Positions 20,941 through 30,417 of a stretch of DNA of 64,000 nucleotides are shown one piece after another. The translations under genes were made by a program, and so were the position numbers. The DNA comes from Chitinophagaceae bacterium (lineage in GTDB: Bacteria > Bacteroidota > Bacteroidia > Chitinophagales > Chitinophagaceae), in contig JAHBTJ010000012.1 in NCBI GenBank assembly GCA_019638595.1, forward strand, positions 124,001 through 188,000, in the 5' to 3' direction. Within the stretch, counting starts at the first letter, position 1; each line of letters begins with the position of its first letter. The notes beneath the pieces were generated by a model that had not been told where the DNA came from, did no database searches, and worked only from the letters and a program-made list of their open reading frames with translations.

Positions 20941-21178
20941 TCACCCTTCTTCTACAGCCTCTCCTCCCTTCCTCCTCTCCGAAAGAGAGGAGGCGGTACT
21001 GCAGAATAACTCCAAACTTTTTGCTCTACCACATCATCAACAAAATATATCTAAACAAGACGTTTAGTTTTTACTCACACTTTCACATTCACAATCTCTC
21101 CTTCATTGCGTTTCATCAACCTGTTTTGAGTTTAGGCACCCCTCTTCCCTTTGGGGAGAGGGGCGGGGGAGAGAGGCT
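20941..21178. repeat. REPIN-like element between permeases 5 and 6
   Basis: Left arm CCTCCTCTCCGAAAGAGAGG (20971-20990), then TACTGCAGAATAACTCC, type I spacer, and right arm from 21135 ending at the stop of permease 6. Confidence 0.75.
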
Positions 21179-21179
21179 G

Positions 21180-23588
21180 CTACTCCGTTCTCAATGCCTT
21201 CACGGGGTTACCCACTGCCGCCGCAACAGACTTAAAGCTGATGCTTATAAATGCTATCAAAAATGCTGCAATACCCGCTACTAAAAATATCCACCAGTAT
21301 AATGTTGTACGGTTTGCATAACTCTGCAGCCATTTCGTCATAGCTATATAAGCCAATGGCGTGGCTATAATAAACGAGATAATGATCAGCCACAGGAAAT
21401 CTTTACCTATCAATACAACAATATTGTTTACCGAAGCACCTATTACTTTTCTAATACCTATCTCTTTTGTTCGCTTGCGAACCATTAATGAAACGAGACT
21501 GAATAAACCCGTGCATGATAATAGTATTGCAAGTAATGCAAACAGGTTGATCAACTTAGTAAGCCTTATTTCCGTATCATATAAATGAGCAATGCGCCCC
21601 TCCACGAAAGAAAAATCAAATATTTCCTCCGGAAAAAATTGCTTATATACTTCCGAAATATAGCGGATGCTTTCAGGCGTATTTTGTGCATTAATGCGGG
21701 CATAAACATGGGTCAGCGGTCTTCCTTTTTGTTCACACCGTATGGCAATCAATGGATCGGAGTTTTTTAAAGACATGACGCTAAAACTCTTAAATACGCC
21801 AATGATTGTACCTTTTAGAAAATAGTCCTGGTCAAGCACAGTGCCTAGCGGGTTTTTGATACCCAGGTTTTTTACCAGTGACTCGGAAACAATCAGCGGT
21901 CTTCGCTTATCAACTCCCGGAAACCCTGCAATGGAATTATAGTCTGTTATATCTGAAGGGTATGCCGGGGAAAAATCTCTTCCTTCTATAACAGGTATCT
22001 GAAATGTTTTCATAAAATCCAGATCGCCATCTATGATCGCATTTTGCAAAAGTTTTGTCGAATCGTTACCCGTCTTTGGGTCTCTCATGCTTCCGCCCAT
22101 GCCGTAGGTATTGCCTACTTCGAGGGAAGAAAATGTCAGGCTATTGATATGGGCGCCTTGCAAAAGCTTGTCTTTAAATGCCAGCGGTATTTGATCCAAA
22201 TAAGGTATGTTAAAACTGATAAGATTATCTTTATTAAAACCAAGCGGTTTATTATTCAGATAATTCAATTGAGAATGAACCACAAGAGTCGTCGCGATCA
22301 GCATGATTGTTATGGTAAATTGCATTACTACCAAGGCTTTTCGTAAACCAAAATTGAATTTCACATTTTGATACCCTCCTCTCAATGTAATTACAGGACG
22401 CAGGCTGGAGAGAAATACCGCCGGGTAAAACCCGGATAGCAAACAGGAGAAAATACAAATACCCGATATTGCCTGTACTGTATAAATATTGAGTAGAAAA
22501 TCCCTCCCGGCCTGGATATTGATCAACTGTGTAAATCCATTCCATGCTAACACTGCGAGTACAAGCGCTACGGAAAATGCAATAATAAAATACACCCATG
22601 ATTCACCGAGAAACTGTACTATTAATTGTTTTCTTCCAGCACCCATAACTTTGCGCACTCCCACTTCTTTTGTTCTCTCCATACTGCGGGCAATAGCAAG
22701 ATTAATAAAACTAATACAGCCTATAATTAATATAAGCAATGCAATAGCAGCATAGATATACACATATTGTAAATTACCGATATTATATTCATCAGACTGG
22801 TCTTTTATGTCTGACGAATGTAAATGCACCTGCTGTACAGGTTGCAGTTCCATTTTATAATTATCCATCTTGTATCTGTGGCAAAACTCTCTTATTTTAT
22901 TCCCGGCATCAATTGCTGACAGTTTTTCATCTAACAAAATAAAAGCGTTCCCCATAGTGTAGCCGTCCGAAATATCAAGTGTTTCTGAATATTTTGACCT
23001 GGGCCGAAAATGAAACGCGTCTGTTTGCAGAAAACTATTTTGCGGCATATCCTGAACTACACCTGAAACAATATAAGTTTCGCTTTTTGTTGTAAGGGTT
23101 TTTCCAACAACATCCAACGTATTATAAATTTTTTTTGCAGTGGTAGCAGTAAGAACAATATTGTCGGGATTGTTCAGCGCCGTTTGCGGATTACCATGAA
23201 TAAACTTAAAATTGAATATTGAGAAAAAACTACTATCCACATCGGTTTGCTTAAAACCGGCGAATTGATTATTGAGAAACGCATATTTTGTCCATGTACT
23301 AATTTGCGTCTGCCCTTTTATTCCCGGTATTTCCCGCACAAGCGCAGGAGCAAATGCCGTAGGTATAAGTTCTGTGCGGCCATAATCGTTCCGGTTATTA
23401 GTACTAATGATGCGGTAGATGCGGCTTGAATGAGAATAGTTTTTATCAAAAGACGTTTCGTAACGTATATAGCCCGCAACCAGCATTACACAGGTTAGCC
23501 CGATGATCAATCCCGAGAGACTTATCAATGAATTTACCCTGTCCTTTTTAAAGCTGCGGATAGCAATCAGGAAATAGTTTTTAAACAT
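21180..23588 (-). CDS. MacB/FtsX-family ABC permease, array member 6
   Basis: 802 residues, start MFKNYFLIAIRSFKKDR. Full-length paralogue of member 11: same length, collinear, and alike along the whole protein (GLTCVMLVAGYIRYETSFDK, QDMPQNSFLQTDAFHF, ANRTTLYWWIFLVAGIAAF). Coupling loops KEVGVRKVMGA and KEIGIRKVIGA; TM4 ends GFYPA. The TM8 region ends ISFKSVAAAVGNPVKALRTE. That final stretch resembles its neighbour member 7 (VGNPVKALRTE) rather than member 11 (KANPVKSLRTE), a sign of conversion at the 3' end. Confidence 0.93.
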   Translation of the reverse strand: MFKNYFLIAIRSFKKDRVNSLISLSGLIIGLTCVMLVAGYIRYETSFDKNYSHSSRIYRIISTNNRNDYGRTELIPTAFAPALVREIPGIKGQTQISTWTKYAFLNNQFAGFKQTDVDSSFFSIFNFKFIHGNPQTALNNPDNIVLTATTAKKIYNTLDVVGKTLTTKSETYIVSGVVQDMPQNSFLQTDAFHFRPRSKYSETLDISDGYTMGNAFILLDEKLSAIDAGNKIREFCHRYKMDNYKMELQPVQQVHLHSSDIKDQSDEYNIGNLQYVYIYAAIALLILIIGCISFINLAIARSMERTKEVGVRKVMGAGRKQLIVQFLGESWVYFIIAFSVALVLAVLAWNGFTQLINIQAGRDFLLNIYTVQAISGICIFSCLLSGFYPAVFLSSLRPVITLRGGYQNVKFNFGLRKALVVMQFTITIMLIATTLVVHSQLNYLNNKPLGFNKDNLISFNIPYLDQIPLAFKDKLLQGAHINSLTFSSLEVGNTYGMGGSMRDPKTGNDSTKLLQNAIIDGDLDFMKTFQIPVIEGRDFSPAYPSDITDYNSIAGFPGVDKRRPLIVSESLVKNLGIKNPLGTVLDQDYFLKGTIIGVFKSFSVMSLKNSDPLIAIRCEQKGRPLTHVYARINAQNTPESIRYISEVYKQFFPEEIFDFSFVEGRIAHLYDTEIRLTKLINLFALLAILLSCTGLFSLVSLMVRKRTKEIGIRKVIGASVNNIVVLIGKDFLWLIIISFIIATPLAYIAMTKWLQSYANRTTLYWWIFLVAGIAAFLIAFISISFKSVAAAVGNPVKALRTE

Positions 23589-23653
23589 AATTGTGGGCTT
23601 TGAGCTGTCAGCAACTTGTCCGCCGTGGCGGATCAGCTTTCAGCCGTCAGCAG
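23589..23653 (-). repeat. Heptad-repeat leader of permease 6, split by a palindrome
   Basis: Three heptads (GCTGACG, GCTGAAA, GCTGATC), then an 18-nt insert containing CCGCCACGGCGG, then three more (GCTGACA, GCTCAAA, GCCCACA), ending three nt before the ATG. The insert interrupts the periodic tract cleanly. Confidence 0.7.
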
Positions 23654-23690
23654 TTATTTAAGGTTCTTAATCGGTACTTAAGCATTAAGC

Positions 23691-23853
23691 CAAACTTTTT
23701 GTTCTTCCACATCATCTATATAGTATATCCAATCTCTATATTTTCACATTCTCAACCTCCCCGCTACATTTCATCAACCCGATATGAATTTGGGCACCCC
23801 TCTCCCTTGTAGGGAGAGGGGCCGGGGCGTGCCCGCCGAAGGAGGGTGAGGAG
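23691..23853. repeat. REPIN-like element lacking its left hairpin, between permeases 6 and 7
   Basis: Begins inside the spacer (CCAAACTTTTTGTTCTTCC) with no left arm. The type I spacer is very like that at 7703-7790. The right arm (23796-23853) contains CCCTCTCCCTTGTAGGGAG and the inserted CCCGCCGAAGGAGGGTG tail. Confidence 0.7.
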
Positions 23854-23855
23854 CT

Positions 23856-26249
23856 TTATTCCGTCCTCAACGCCTTCACGGGGTTACCCACTGCCGCCTT
23901 TATTGCCTGGAAACTCACCGTAAGCAACGCTATCATTACCACCAGCAATGCCGCTCCGGCAAATAACCACCAGCTTAATGTTATACGGTACGGGTAATTT
24001 TCTAACCATTTATTTGACGCTATCCATGCCGCGGGAACAGCCACTACAAGCGCAATACATACCAGCTTTAAAAAATCTTTTGAAAGAACCGCAACCAACC
24101 CGTTAACTGATGCGCCCAGCACTTTACGGATCCCGATTTCTTTGGTACGTTTTTCGGCGGAGAGTACGGATAAGCCAAAGAGGCCAATACATGAAATAAA
24201 AATGGTAATAACGGCGCTGAACATCATGATCTGTTTCCATTTGGCTTCTGCTTCATAGGCTTTCCTGTTTTGCTCATCTTTAAAGGCATAGCTGTATGGA
24301 GCAAAGGGGAAGAGCTTTTTAAATACAGCCTCAATATGCTTTAAGCTGTTAGCTGCTGTATTAGGCTTTACTTTAATGAACACCATCCCATAATCATTAT
24401 CATATTTCATGGTAAATAACTGTGGCCCTATTTCTGTGGTCATTGGTTGAAAATGATAATCTTTTACCACACCGATCACTTTATACTTTTCATTCTTAAA
24501 CCAAAAATCAACCGTTTCACCCACCGGGTGCTGCCATCCTGCCTTTTTTACAAAACTTTCATTCACTATTACTGACTGAGTTGAATCGTAAGGATACCTG
24601 GTTGAAAAATTCCGTCCCTGCACCACGGGAATTTTTAATAATGGCATATAGGCTTCATCAATGGTTTCGTAGGCAAACCTGATGATTGAATCTCCGTTTA
24701 CTTTTGCTGCCGTTCCCGACTGCCCTCCATTTTTAGCGGCAACATCAATAACGCCCGGGCTTTTTATTAATTCATTCTTCAGCAGGGGCATTTTATCTCT
24801 TTTTAAGCCCCCGTTACGTACCATTACCAGGTTACTGTCGTCATAACCTAAAGGTGCACCGGCAAGCTTATTAAATTGTGCCTGTATTATAAATGTGGCG
24901 ATAATAAAAAAGGAAGCCAGTGAGAATTGCAGCACTACCAACGACTTTTGCAAATAATTTTTCCCTCCGAGGCTAAAACGACTGTACAATATTTGTACAG
25001 GATTATAACCGGATAATACCAAAGCCGGGTAAAAGCCTGCCAGTAAACCGGTGAGTAAAAACAAAGCAATATACCCTCCTATCAATTGTGCATCTGCCAG
25101 GTAGCTGAACGACAGTACCTTGTTAGAAAGTGTATTGAACAAAGGCAGTATAAGCTGCACCAGCAAAACAGCCAGTGCAAAAGCTATAAAGCAGAGCAAA
25201 AATGATTCTCCCAAAAACCGGATGATCAGCCCGCGTCTGTCGCTGCCTATTACTTTCCGGATACCTATTTCTTTAGCACGCTTTACAGAGCGGGCAATAG
25301 TGAGATTTACAAAGTTGATGCAGGCTATCAATAAAATAAATACGGCAATACCGGATAACAGGTAAGAATATATGGGGTTGCCGGCATCGGATAAACCGTT
25401 CTGCGCCGGCAGGTCTTTACTTAAATGTATTTGTTCAAAAGGCTGTAGTTTATAGCTATAGCCGGAAATGACATCTCCAAAGCGGGCTTTCAAACTTTGT
25501 ATGGCTTCCTTTGCATCAGCCTGGTAAAATTGCTGCATGTTTTTTTCAACATGATCTATATCAGCGCCCGTGCGTAACACTACAAACGTGTTCAGAAAAA
25601 AATTGAACCAGTTTTCACTATTGCCCAGATCATTTGCCGAAGCCTTTACAGGCATCAGCATATTAAATTTTATGGAAGAATTTTGCGGACATCTTTTGCT
25701 AACCCCGGTTATTTTGCAGGGAACAAAAGCAGTATCCTGCTTCATCATCATTAACTTTCCAACAACGTCTTTTGTACCAAACTGCTTTTCTGCCAGGTCT
25801 TCAGAAAGAACAATACTGTATGGATCATCCAGACAGGTTTTTGCATCGCCATATAATAATGGAAAAGAAAAAACGGAAAAGAAAGAAGCATCTACTCTTA
25901 ATACCGGGATCGTTTGTATATCTGTCCCGGTTTTAAAATCCTCGCCCCAGCTTTGAACCCGGGTATAATTTACTATATCAGGAATATGGCTTGTAAATCG
26001 TGGCCCCTGCAGGTAACCGGTGTTAGCATCTTTCCCGGCGTTGTTATCTTTATCTAACGACTCGGTTGTTATCCTGTAAATATGCTCACCATTTTTATGA
26101 AACCGGTCGAAGCTTACTTCATCTTTCACATATAGTATGATCAGCATGCTGCAGGTAAGCCCTATGCTTAAGCCAAAAATATTGATGAAGGAATAGATCT
26201 TACTGCGCCTGATATTCCGTAAAGCAATGGTGAAATAGTTGCTGAGCAT
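23856..26249 (-). CDS. MacB/FtsX-family ABC permease, array member 7, with sigma-54-like promoter
   Basis: 797 residues, start MLSNYFTIALRNIRRSK. Coupling loops KEIGIRKVIGS and KEIGIRKVLGA, TM4 end GFYPA, tail VGNPVKALRTE. The second periplasmic half includes IPVVQGRNFSTRYPYDSTQS. Unlike most members it has no heptad leader. Instead a -24/-12-type element lies 25 bp upstream and two dyad operators lie further up, an arrangement shared only with member 15. It is the last permease before the RCC1/oxidoreductase interruption. Control by an enhancer-binding activator is inferred. Confidence 0.93.
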   Translation of the reverse strand: MLSNYFTIALRNIRRSKIYSFINIFGLSIGLTCSMLIILYVKDEVSFDRFHKNGEHIYRITTESLDKDNNAGKDANTGYLQGPRFTSHIPDIVNYTRVQSWGEDFKTGTDIQTIPVLRVDASFFSVFSFPLLYGDAKTCLDDPYSIVLSEDLAEKQFGTKDVVGKLMMMKQDTAFVPCKITGVSKRCPQNSSIKFNMLMPVKASANDLGNSENWFNFFLNTFVVLRTGADIDHVEKNMQQFYQADAKEAIQSLKARFGDVISGYSYKLQPFEQIHLSKDLPAQNGLSDAGNPIYSYLLSGIAVFILLIACINFVNLTIARSVKRAKEIGIRKVIGSDRRGLIIRFLGESFLLCFIAFALAVLLVQLILPLFNTLSNKVLSFSYLADAQLIGGYIALFLLTGLLAGFYPALVLSGYNPVQILYSRFSLGGKNYLQKSLVVLQFSLASFFIIATFIIQAQFNKLAGAPLGYDDSNLVMVRNGGLKRDKMPLLKNELIKSPGVIDVAAKNGGQSGTAAKVNGDSIIRFAYETIDEAYMPLLKIPVVQGRNFSTRYPYDSTQSVIVNESFVKKAGWQHPVGETVDFWFKNEKYKVIGVVKDYHFQPMTTEIGPQLFTMKYDNDYGMVFIKVKPNTAANSLKHIEAVFKKLFPFAPYSYAFKDEQNRKAYEAEAKWKQIMMFSAVITIFISCIGLFGLSVLSAEKRTKEIGIRKVLGASVNGLVAVLSKDFLKLVCIALVVAVPAAWIASNKWLENYPYRITLSWWLFAGAALLVVMIALLTVSFQAIKAAVGNPVKALRTE

Positions 26250-26274
26250 ATGTTGAATTTAATACACAGCAGGA

Positions 26275-26290
26275 AACAACCTGTATGCCA
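26275..26290 (-). promoter_or_regulatory. Sigma-54-like -24/-12 promoter of permease 7
   Basis: Minus strand TGGCATACAGGTTGTT compares with TGGCAyrNNNNTTGCW: the -24 GG half is exact, and the -12 half is TTGT instead of TTGC. A start site about 12 nt on would give a 5' leader of roughly 15 nt. Confidence 0.5.
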
Positions 26291-26341
26291 GCACACAACT
26301 ATATCAAAACCAAATTGTTACACGCTCATCCTCTACAAAGG

Positions 26342-26378
26342 TGTGCGAAACTGAACGCAGGGTGTACGAAAACGGACA
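26342..26378. promoter_or_regulatory. Tandem 16-bp dyad operators upstream of permease 7
   Basis: TGTACGAAAACGGACA (26363-26378) is a near-perfect dyad of form TGTnCG-N4-CGnACA. TGTGCGAAACTGAACG (26342-26357) is a degenerate copy whose start is exactly 21 bp away. The pair sits 51 bp upstream of the -24 element. The same layout precedes permease 15. Likely binding sites for an activator of the enhancer-binding class (inference). Confidence 0.55.
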
Positions 26379-26384
26379 GTGGAA

Positions 26385-26515
26385 GGCAGCCTGTCCCCCG
26401 CCCGTACAAAAGAAAGAGAGCGGTGCTACAGAATATTTCCAAATTTTTTGTTCTTCCACATCATCTATAAAACATATTCAAACAAGCGTTTCCATATCAT
26501 CATGTCAGCCTCCTT
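26385..26515. repeat. Left half of a REPIN-like element, right half lost
   Basis: The left arm (GTCCCCCGCCCG to GAAAGAGAGCGGTGC) and a spacer starting as type II (AAGCGTTTCCATATCATCATG) stop near 26515, where RCC1-gene upstream DNA begins. The missing right half marks the left junction of the inserted gene pair. Confidence 0.6.
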
Positions 26516-26787
26516 TTTAGTTAATTATCCTTGATCAATATTGTTTTTTACTACACAAAGGAGTAAGAGAGCGTCTGCGTTGTGAGAGTATTTTTGTACC
26601 GGATATCAGTGTTTTTAAATAATACGATAAGGGATTTGCATCATGCCGATATAATTTGAACAGCTCAGCAAGATAATAGCATAATATATTCTGAAGGATT
26701 GGTAGCTGTTAAAGTATTGTCCTGCAGATCCAATAAAAAAATAACCAGATCCTGCCAGCAGGATATTGCTATATTAAATATAAATCT
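26516..26787. other. Upstream region of the RCC1-repeat gene
   Basis: AT-rich, non-repetitive DNA unlike the array spacers. TATAATTTG near 26650 resembles a -7 box but has no -33 partner at a standard distance. No ORF is supported. Confidence 0.5.
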
Positions 26788-28950
26788 ATGGGAAAACAAC
26801 TCTTACTCACCCTGAGCTTTGGGCTAAGTGTCAGCCTTATCATAGCTCAAACAAGCTGTGGTATTTTTACACAGGTTGCTAATAACCCCAATGGTGTTTT
26901 TACAACAGCCATCAAGTCAGAAGGCAGCCTTTGGGCATGGGGAAGTAACAGTGATGCCCAGTTGGGCGATGGTTCCACTACCAATAGAAGTACTCCCACT
27001 CAAATTGGCCCGGCTACCAATTGGGCAACTATTGCCGGCGGCGGCATTCATACACTTGCCATCAAAACAGATGGTACCCTTTGGGGATGGGGGAGCAATG
27101 GCGATGGTCAACTAGGCGATGGTACCACTACCAGCAAAACTACCCCAACCCAAATAGGTTCGGCTAACAATTGGGCGAAAGTTGCTACCGGGTATCACAC
27201 TCTTGCCATCAAAACCGATGGTACCCTTTGGGCGTGGGGATTCAATGAAGATGGCCAGTTAGGCGATGGCACCACTACACAAAGAAACAACCCCGTTCAA
27301 ATAGGCACGGCTAACAATTGGGCCGCTATTGCTGTTGGAGCTTATCATTCCGTTGCCATCAAAACAGATGGTACCCTTTGGGCATGGGGATATAATGGCG
27401 ATGGTCAATTAGGTGATGGCACTACAAGCAGTAAAAAGGTTCCTGTTCAAATAGGTACGGCTACTAATTGGGGAAGTATTACCTGCGGGCAATTTCATAC
27501 CGCTGCTATCAAAACGAATGGCACACTTTGGGCATGGGGATATAATTCGAATGGCCGGTTGGGTGATGGTACCACTACACAAAAAACCAGCCCTGTTCAA
27601 ATAGGTACAGCTACCGATTGGTCAAGAATTGCCGGTGGTGGTAATCATACCGTTGCTATTAAAACGGATGGCACACTTTGGGCATGGGGGAATAATAGTT
27701 ATGGTCAGTTGGGCGATGGCACTACTACACAAAAAACCAGCCCTGTTCAAATAGGTACAGCTACCAATTGGGCCGCTATTGCGGCAGGATGCTATCATAC
27801 CGCTGCCATCAAAACCGATGGAGCCTTATGGGCATGGGGACGTAATAACAACAGGCAGGTGGGTGATGGAACCACCACACAAAGAAACAGCCCCACCCAG
27901 ATAAGCACCAATACTGCCGTAACATTAGCTACCGCCAACACCAGCCAAACCTTACCCATATCCACTATTACTGCATTTTTTAATGCACCGGGCTGCAATA
28001 ATTTAATAGCTTTTGTAACACCTGCTGGCGGGGCTCCCATAAATGGCACCACCACGGCTAAAGTTTGGATAGAAGGCGTACAGCCGGCACAGTATGTACG
28101 GAGGCACTATGAAATTACTCCCGCCACCAATGCCGCCGTAGCTACAGGTAAGATTATCCTTTATTTTACCCAGGCAGATTTTAATGCTTTTAATCTTGTT
28201 AGTGCAATTAAACTACCTACAGGACCATCAGATGGCTCCGGTAAAGCCAACCTGTTAATAGAAAAGCGACCCGGCGTTAGCAGCGATGGTTCAGGGCTAC
28301 CGGACACGTATACCAGCGGTATTGCTGAAACTATAAATCCTGCAGATGGAGACATTGTTTGGAATGCCGCAGTTGACCGTTGGGAGGTAAGCTTTGATGT
28401 TACAGGCTTCAGCGGTTTTTTTGTAAAAACAATAAGCGGTATTTTGCCATTGCGTTGGCTATCTGTTAGCGGCAATATCAACACACAAAAACAGGTGGAG
28501 GTAAGCTGGAAGGTGGAAGAGCAACAGGTGCGCAATTACGAAGTAGAAAAAAGTATTGATGGCAGGAGCTTTAGCAGCATTACCAGCATCAGCAGTAAGG
28601 GAAATGGTACTAACGATTATCAATATACCGATGTAATACACCCTGGCTCCGTTGCATATTACCGTATTAAACAAACTGATTTTGATGGCAATATCAGTTA
28701 CTCTTCTGTTATCCGTTTAAGCGGGCAGGCAGGTTCGGCATTATCGGTTTATCCATCACCATTTGCAGATGGGTTTACTGTTGTTACTACCAGGGCACAA
28801 ACAGCGCAACTGGTAACCAACCAGGGGCAGTTGGTAAGAATTGTAAAACTAAATGCAGGCAGTAACTATGTTAGCGCCCCCCTGCTTAACAGCGGTATCT
28901 ACCTGCTTAAAACAGATGATGGTATTGTAAGGAAACTGGTGAAGCAGTAG
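26788..28950 (+). CDS. Secreted RCC1-repeat protein with type IX sorting domain
   Basis: 720 residues. Signal peptide MGKQLLLTLSFGLSVSLIIA (1-20). Seven RCC1 beta-propeller repeats of about 50 residues (about 35-385), each of the form HTxAIKTDGTLWAWGxNxxGQLGDGTTT, could close a seven-bladed propeller. A linker domain (about 390-545) and an Ig/FN3-like segment (LPLRWLSVSGNINTQKQVEV, about 550-640) follow. A C-terminal type A sorting domain (ALSVYPSPFADGF to SGIYLLKTDDGIVRKLVKQ) directs export through the type IX system and surface anchoring or release. The ligand is unknown. It is one of the few plus-strand genes inside the array and converges on the oxidoreductase gene. Repeats 5 and 6 share over 40 nt of identical DNA. 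Confidence 0.9.
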   Translation: MGKQLLLTLSFGLSVSLIIAQTSCGIFTQVANNPNGVFTTAIKSEGSLWAWGSNSDAQLGDGSTTNRSTPTQIGPATNWATIAGGGIHTLAIKTDGTLWGWGSNGDGQLGDGTTTSKTTPTQIGSANNWAKVATGYHTLAIKTDGTLWAWGFNEDGQLGDGTTTQRNNPVQIGTANNWAAIAVGAYHSVAIKTDGTLWAWGYNGDGQLGDGTTSSKKVPVQIGTATNWGSITCGQFHTAAIKTNGTLWAWGYNSNGRLGDGTTTQKTSPVQIGTATDWSRIAGGGNHTVAIKTDGTLWAWGNNSYGQLGDGTTTQKTSPVQIGTATNWAAIAAGCYHTAAIKTDGALWAWGRNNNRQVGDGTTTQRNSPTQISTNTAVTLATANTSQTLPISTITAFFNAPGCNNLIAFVTPAGGAPINGTTTAKVWIEGVQPAQYVRRHYEITPATNAAVATGKIILYFTQADFNAFNLVSAIKLPTGPSDGSGKANLLIEKRPGVSSDGSGLPDTYTSGIAETINPADGDIVWNAAVDRWEVSFDVTGFSGFFVKTISGILPLRWLSVSGNINTQKQVEVSWKVEEQQVRNYEVEKSIDGRSFSSITSISSKGNGTNDYQYTDVIHPGSVAYYRIKQTDFDGNISYSSVIRLSGQAGSALSVYPSPFADGFTVVTTRAQTAQLVTNQGQLVRIVKLNAGSNYVSAPLLNSGIYLLKTDDGIVRKLVKQ

Positions 28951-28960
28951 GACTCACATC

Positions 28961-29050
28961 CCTTCCTCCTCTCCTTTGAAGAGATAGGGAGAGGCTATCC
29001 GCTTCTCCTGCCCGAATGATTCGTTCAGGCGGGCCTTGGGAAGGCCGGGA
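28961..29050. repeat. REP-like palindromes between convergent genes
   Basis: A degenerate REP hairpin (CCTCCTCTCC with GGGAGAGG, 28971-28999) is followed by GCCCGAATGATTCGTTCAGGCGGGC, a palindrome of the type inserted elsewhere in the array. The element lies between two stop codons and may act as a bidirectional terminator, although no T tract is present. Confidence 0.5.
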
Positions 29051-29059
29051 TGGGCTGTT

Positions 29060-30346
29060 TCAAATCAACTTCCAGTTTGCTCTCGCCTCCCTGTGCAACA
29101 ATGCATTTGCCTCTGCATCATTAATAAACTGCTCATTGGCAGCGTCCCATTGCAACGGGCGTTTCAAGCGATATGAAATAAGTCCAAGATGCATAGGCAA
29201 TGTCATTTCTCTTGCATAGGCAAGATTGGATTCAGGTTGGGTTCTGGCTTTTACGGCATCAACAAAATTTTGCTGATGCCCCGGCGAGCGTTTGATGGAT
29301 CTAGGCACATAATCAATATCGGTTAAGATTTCTCCATCGAGTACAATGGTACGTGAACCGTAATCGCACATCAGTGTTCCTTTATCGCCTTCAAAATAGG
29401 CGCCAATACCTTTTTCCGCAGCTCCGGGCACATCAGGCGGTTTGCTTGTCCATAATATTTTAAGATCATCAAATTCATAATCTATATCCAACCACTTTGG
29501 AACATCAGCAATTCCATCTGCCTTCTCTCCTCTTGCATGAATATTTTTTAATCCTTTGGGTTGTAAGCTCCAGAAAACAATATCAGCTATATGACACCAG
29601 AAATCAGCAAACACACCGCCGGAATAATCAAGAAAATAACGATAAGTGAAATGGCATTTGGCAGGAATGTATTCAGTATACGGCGCCGGACCAAGCCACA
29701 TATCCCAGTTCAATGTAGAAGGAACAGGTGCTACTGAAGTTTCCTTCAGTTCAGGCGGCGTTCCTGTTTTCCATAAGCGTACCGTATGCACTTTACCAAT
29801 TTTTCCAGACTTCACCAGTTCCACCACGCGATGATAATTATCGCCTGCATGTATCTGGTTGCCCATCTGGAAAATACGATTGTACTTATTCATATTCTCC
29901 AGCATGATCTTTCCTTCGCCCGCATCATAGGAAAGGGGTTTTTCTCCATACACATCTTTACCTGCCTGGAAAGCTAACGTAGCTATAGTGGCATGCCAGT
30001 GATCAGGCGTTGCGCAGGTAATGGCATCTATATCTTTACGATCGAGTATACGCCTGAAGTCTTCATAGGTTTTTATTTTCGGACCTTTCGGGCGAAGCTC
30101 TTTCAGCTTATTTTTTGTTTCTTTCAGATGATTTTCATCTACATCGCAAAGCGCCACTATATCCACTTCAGGAATATCGGCAAACCATTTCATATGATTG
30201 TTACCCATTCCGCCTAAACCAATATGTGCTATTCGTAATTTATCGCTTGGTGCAAATGCCTTCAATGAAGATGGTATAGCAGCCAAACCCAATGCAGCCA
30301 TGCTGCCGCTTTTAATAAAATGCCTGCGGTTGAAAGAATTCATCAT
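29060..30346 (-). CDS. Gfo/Idh/MocA-family oxidoreductase with twin-arginine signal
   Basis: 428 residues. The N-terminus SFNRRHFIKSGSMAALGLAA is a twin-arginine export signal, common for this family in Bacteroidota. The NAD(P)-binding Rossmann domain has IAHIGLGGMGNNH (Gly-rich loop 43-48) and LCDVD (67-70), and the family motif GEKPLS (134-139) follows. The C-terminal alpha/beta domain includes GGVFADFWCHIADIVFW. The substrate is probably a sugar, inositol or glycoside derivative, not determined. Met1 and Met2 are both possible starts. It is co-oriented with the permeases but unrelated to them, and with the RCC1 gene forms an insert in the array. Confidence 0.92.
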   Translation of the reverse strand: MMNSFNRRHFIKSGSMAALGLAAIPSSLKAFAPSDKLRIAHIGLGGMGNNHMKWFADIPEVDIVALCDVDENHLKETKNKLKELRPKGPKIKTYEDFRRILDRKDIDAITCATPDHWHATIATLAFQAGKDVYGEKPLSYDAGEGKIMLENMNKYNRIFQMGNQIHAGDNYHRVVELVKSGKIGKVHTVRLWKTGTPPELKETSVAPVPSTLNWDMWLGPAPYTEYIPAKCHFTYRYFLDYSGGVFADFWCHIADIVFWSLQPKGLKNIHARGEKADGIADVPKWLDIDYEFDDLKILWTSKPPDVPGAAEKGIGAYFEGDKGTLMCDYGSRTIVLDGEILTDIDYVPRSIKRSPGHQQNFVDAVKARTQPESNLAYAREMTLPMHLGLISYRLKRPLQWDAANEQFINDAEANALLHREARANWKLI

Positions 30347-30417
30347 ATTTCGTTTAAATGTGATAATTGTTCTGAAGGTAGAAAAACTATCTGAACCGCC
30401 ATAGGGTAATTTTTTGC

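Noticed and set aside
26634-26660. Promoter for the RCC1 gene (TTTG with TATAATTTG)
   Set aside because: Spacing between the two boxes is about 11 nt instead of about 19, and the -7 box has an extra base. Mentioned only in the region entry.
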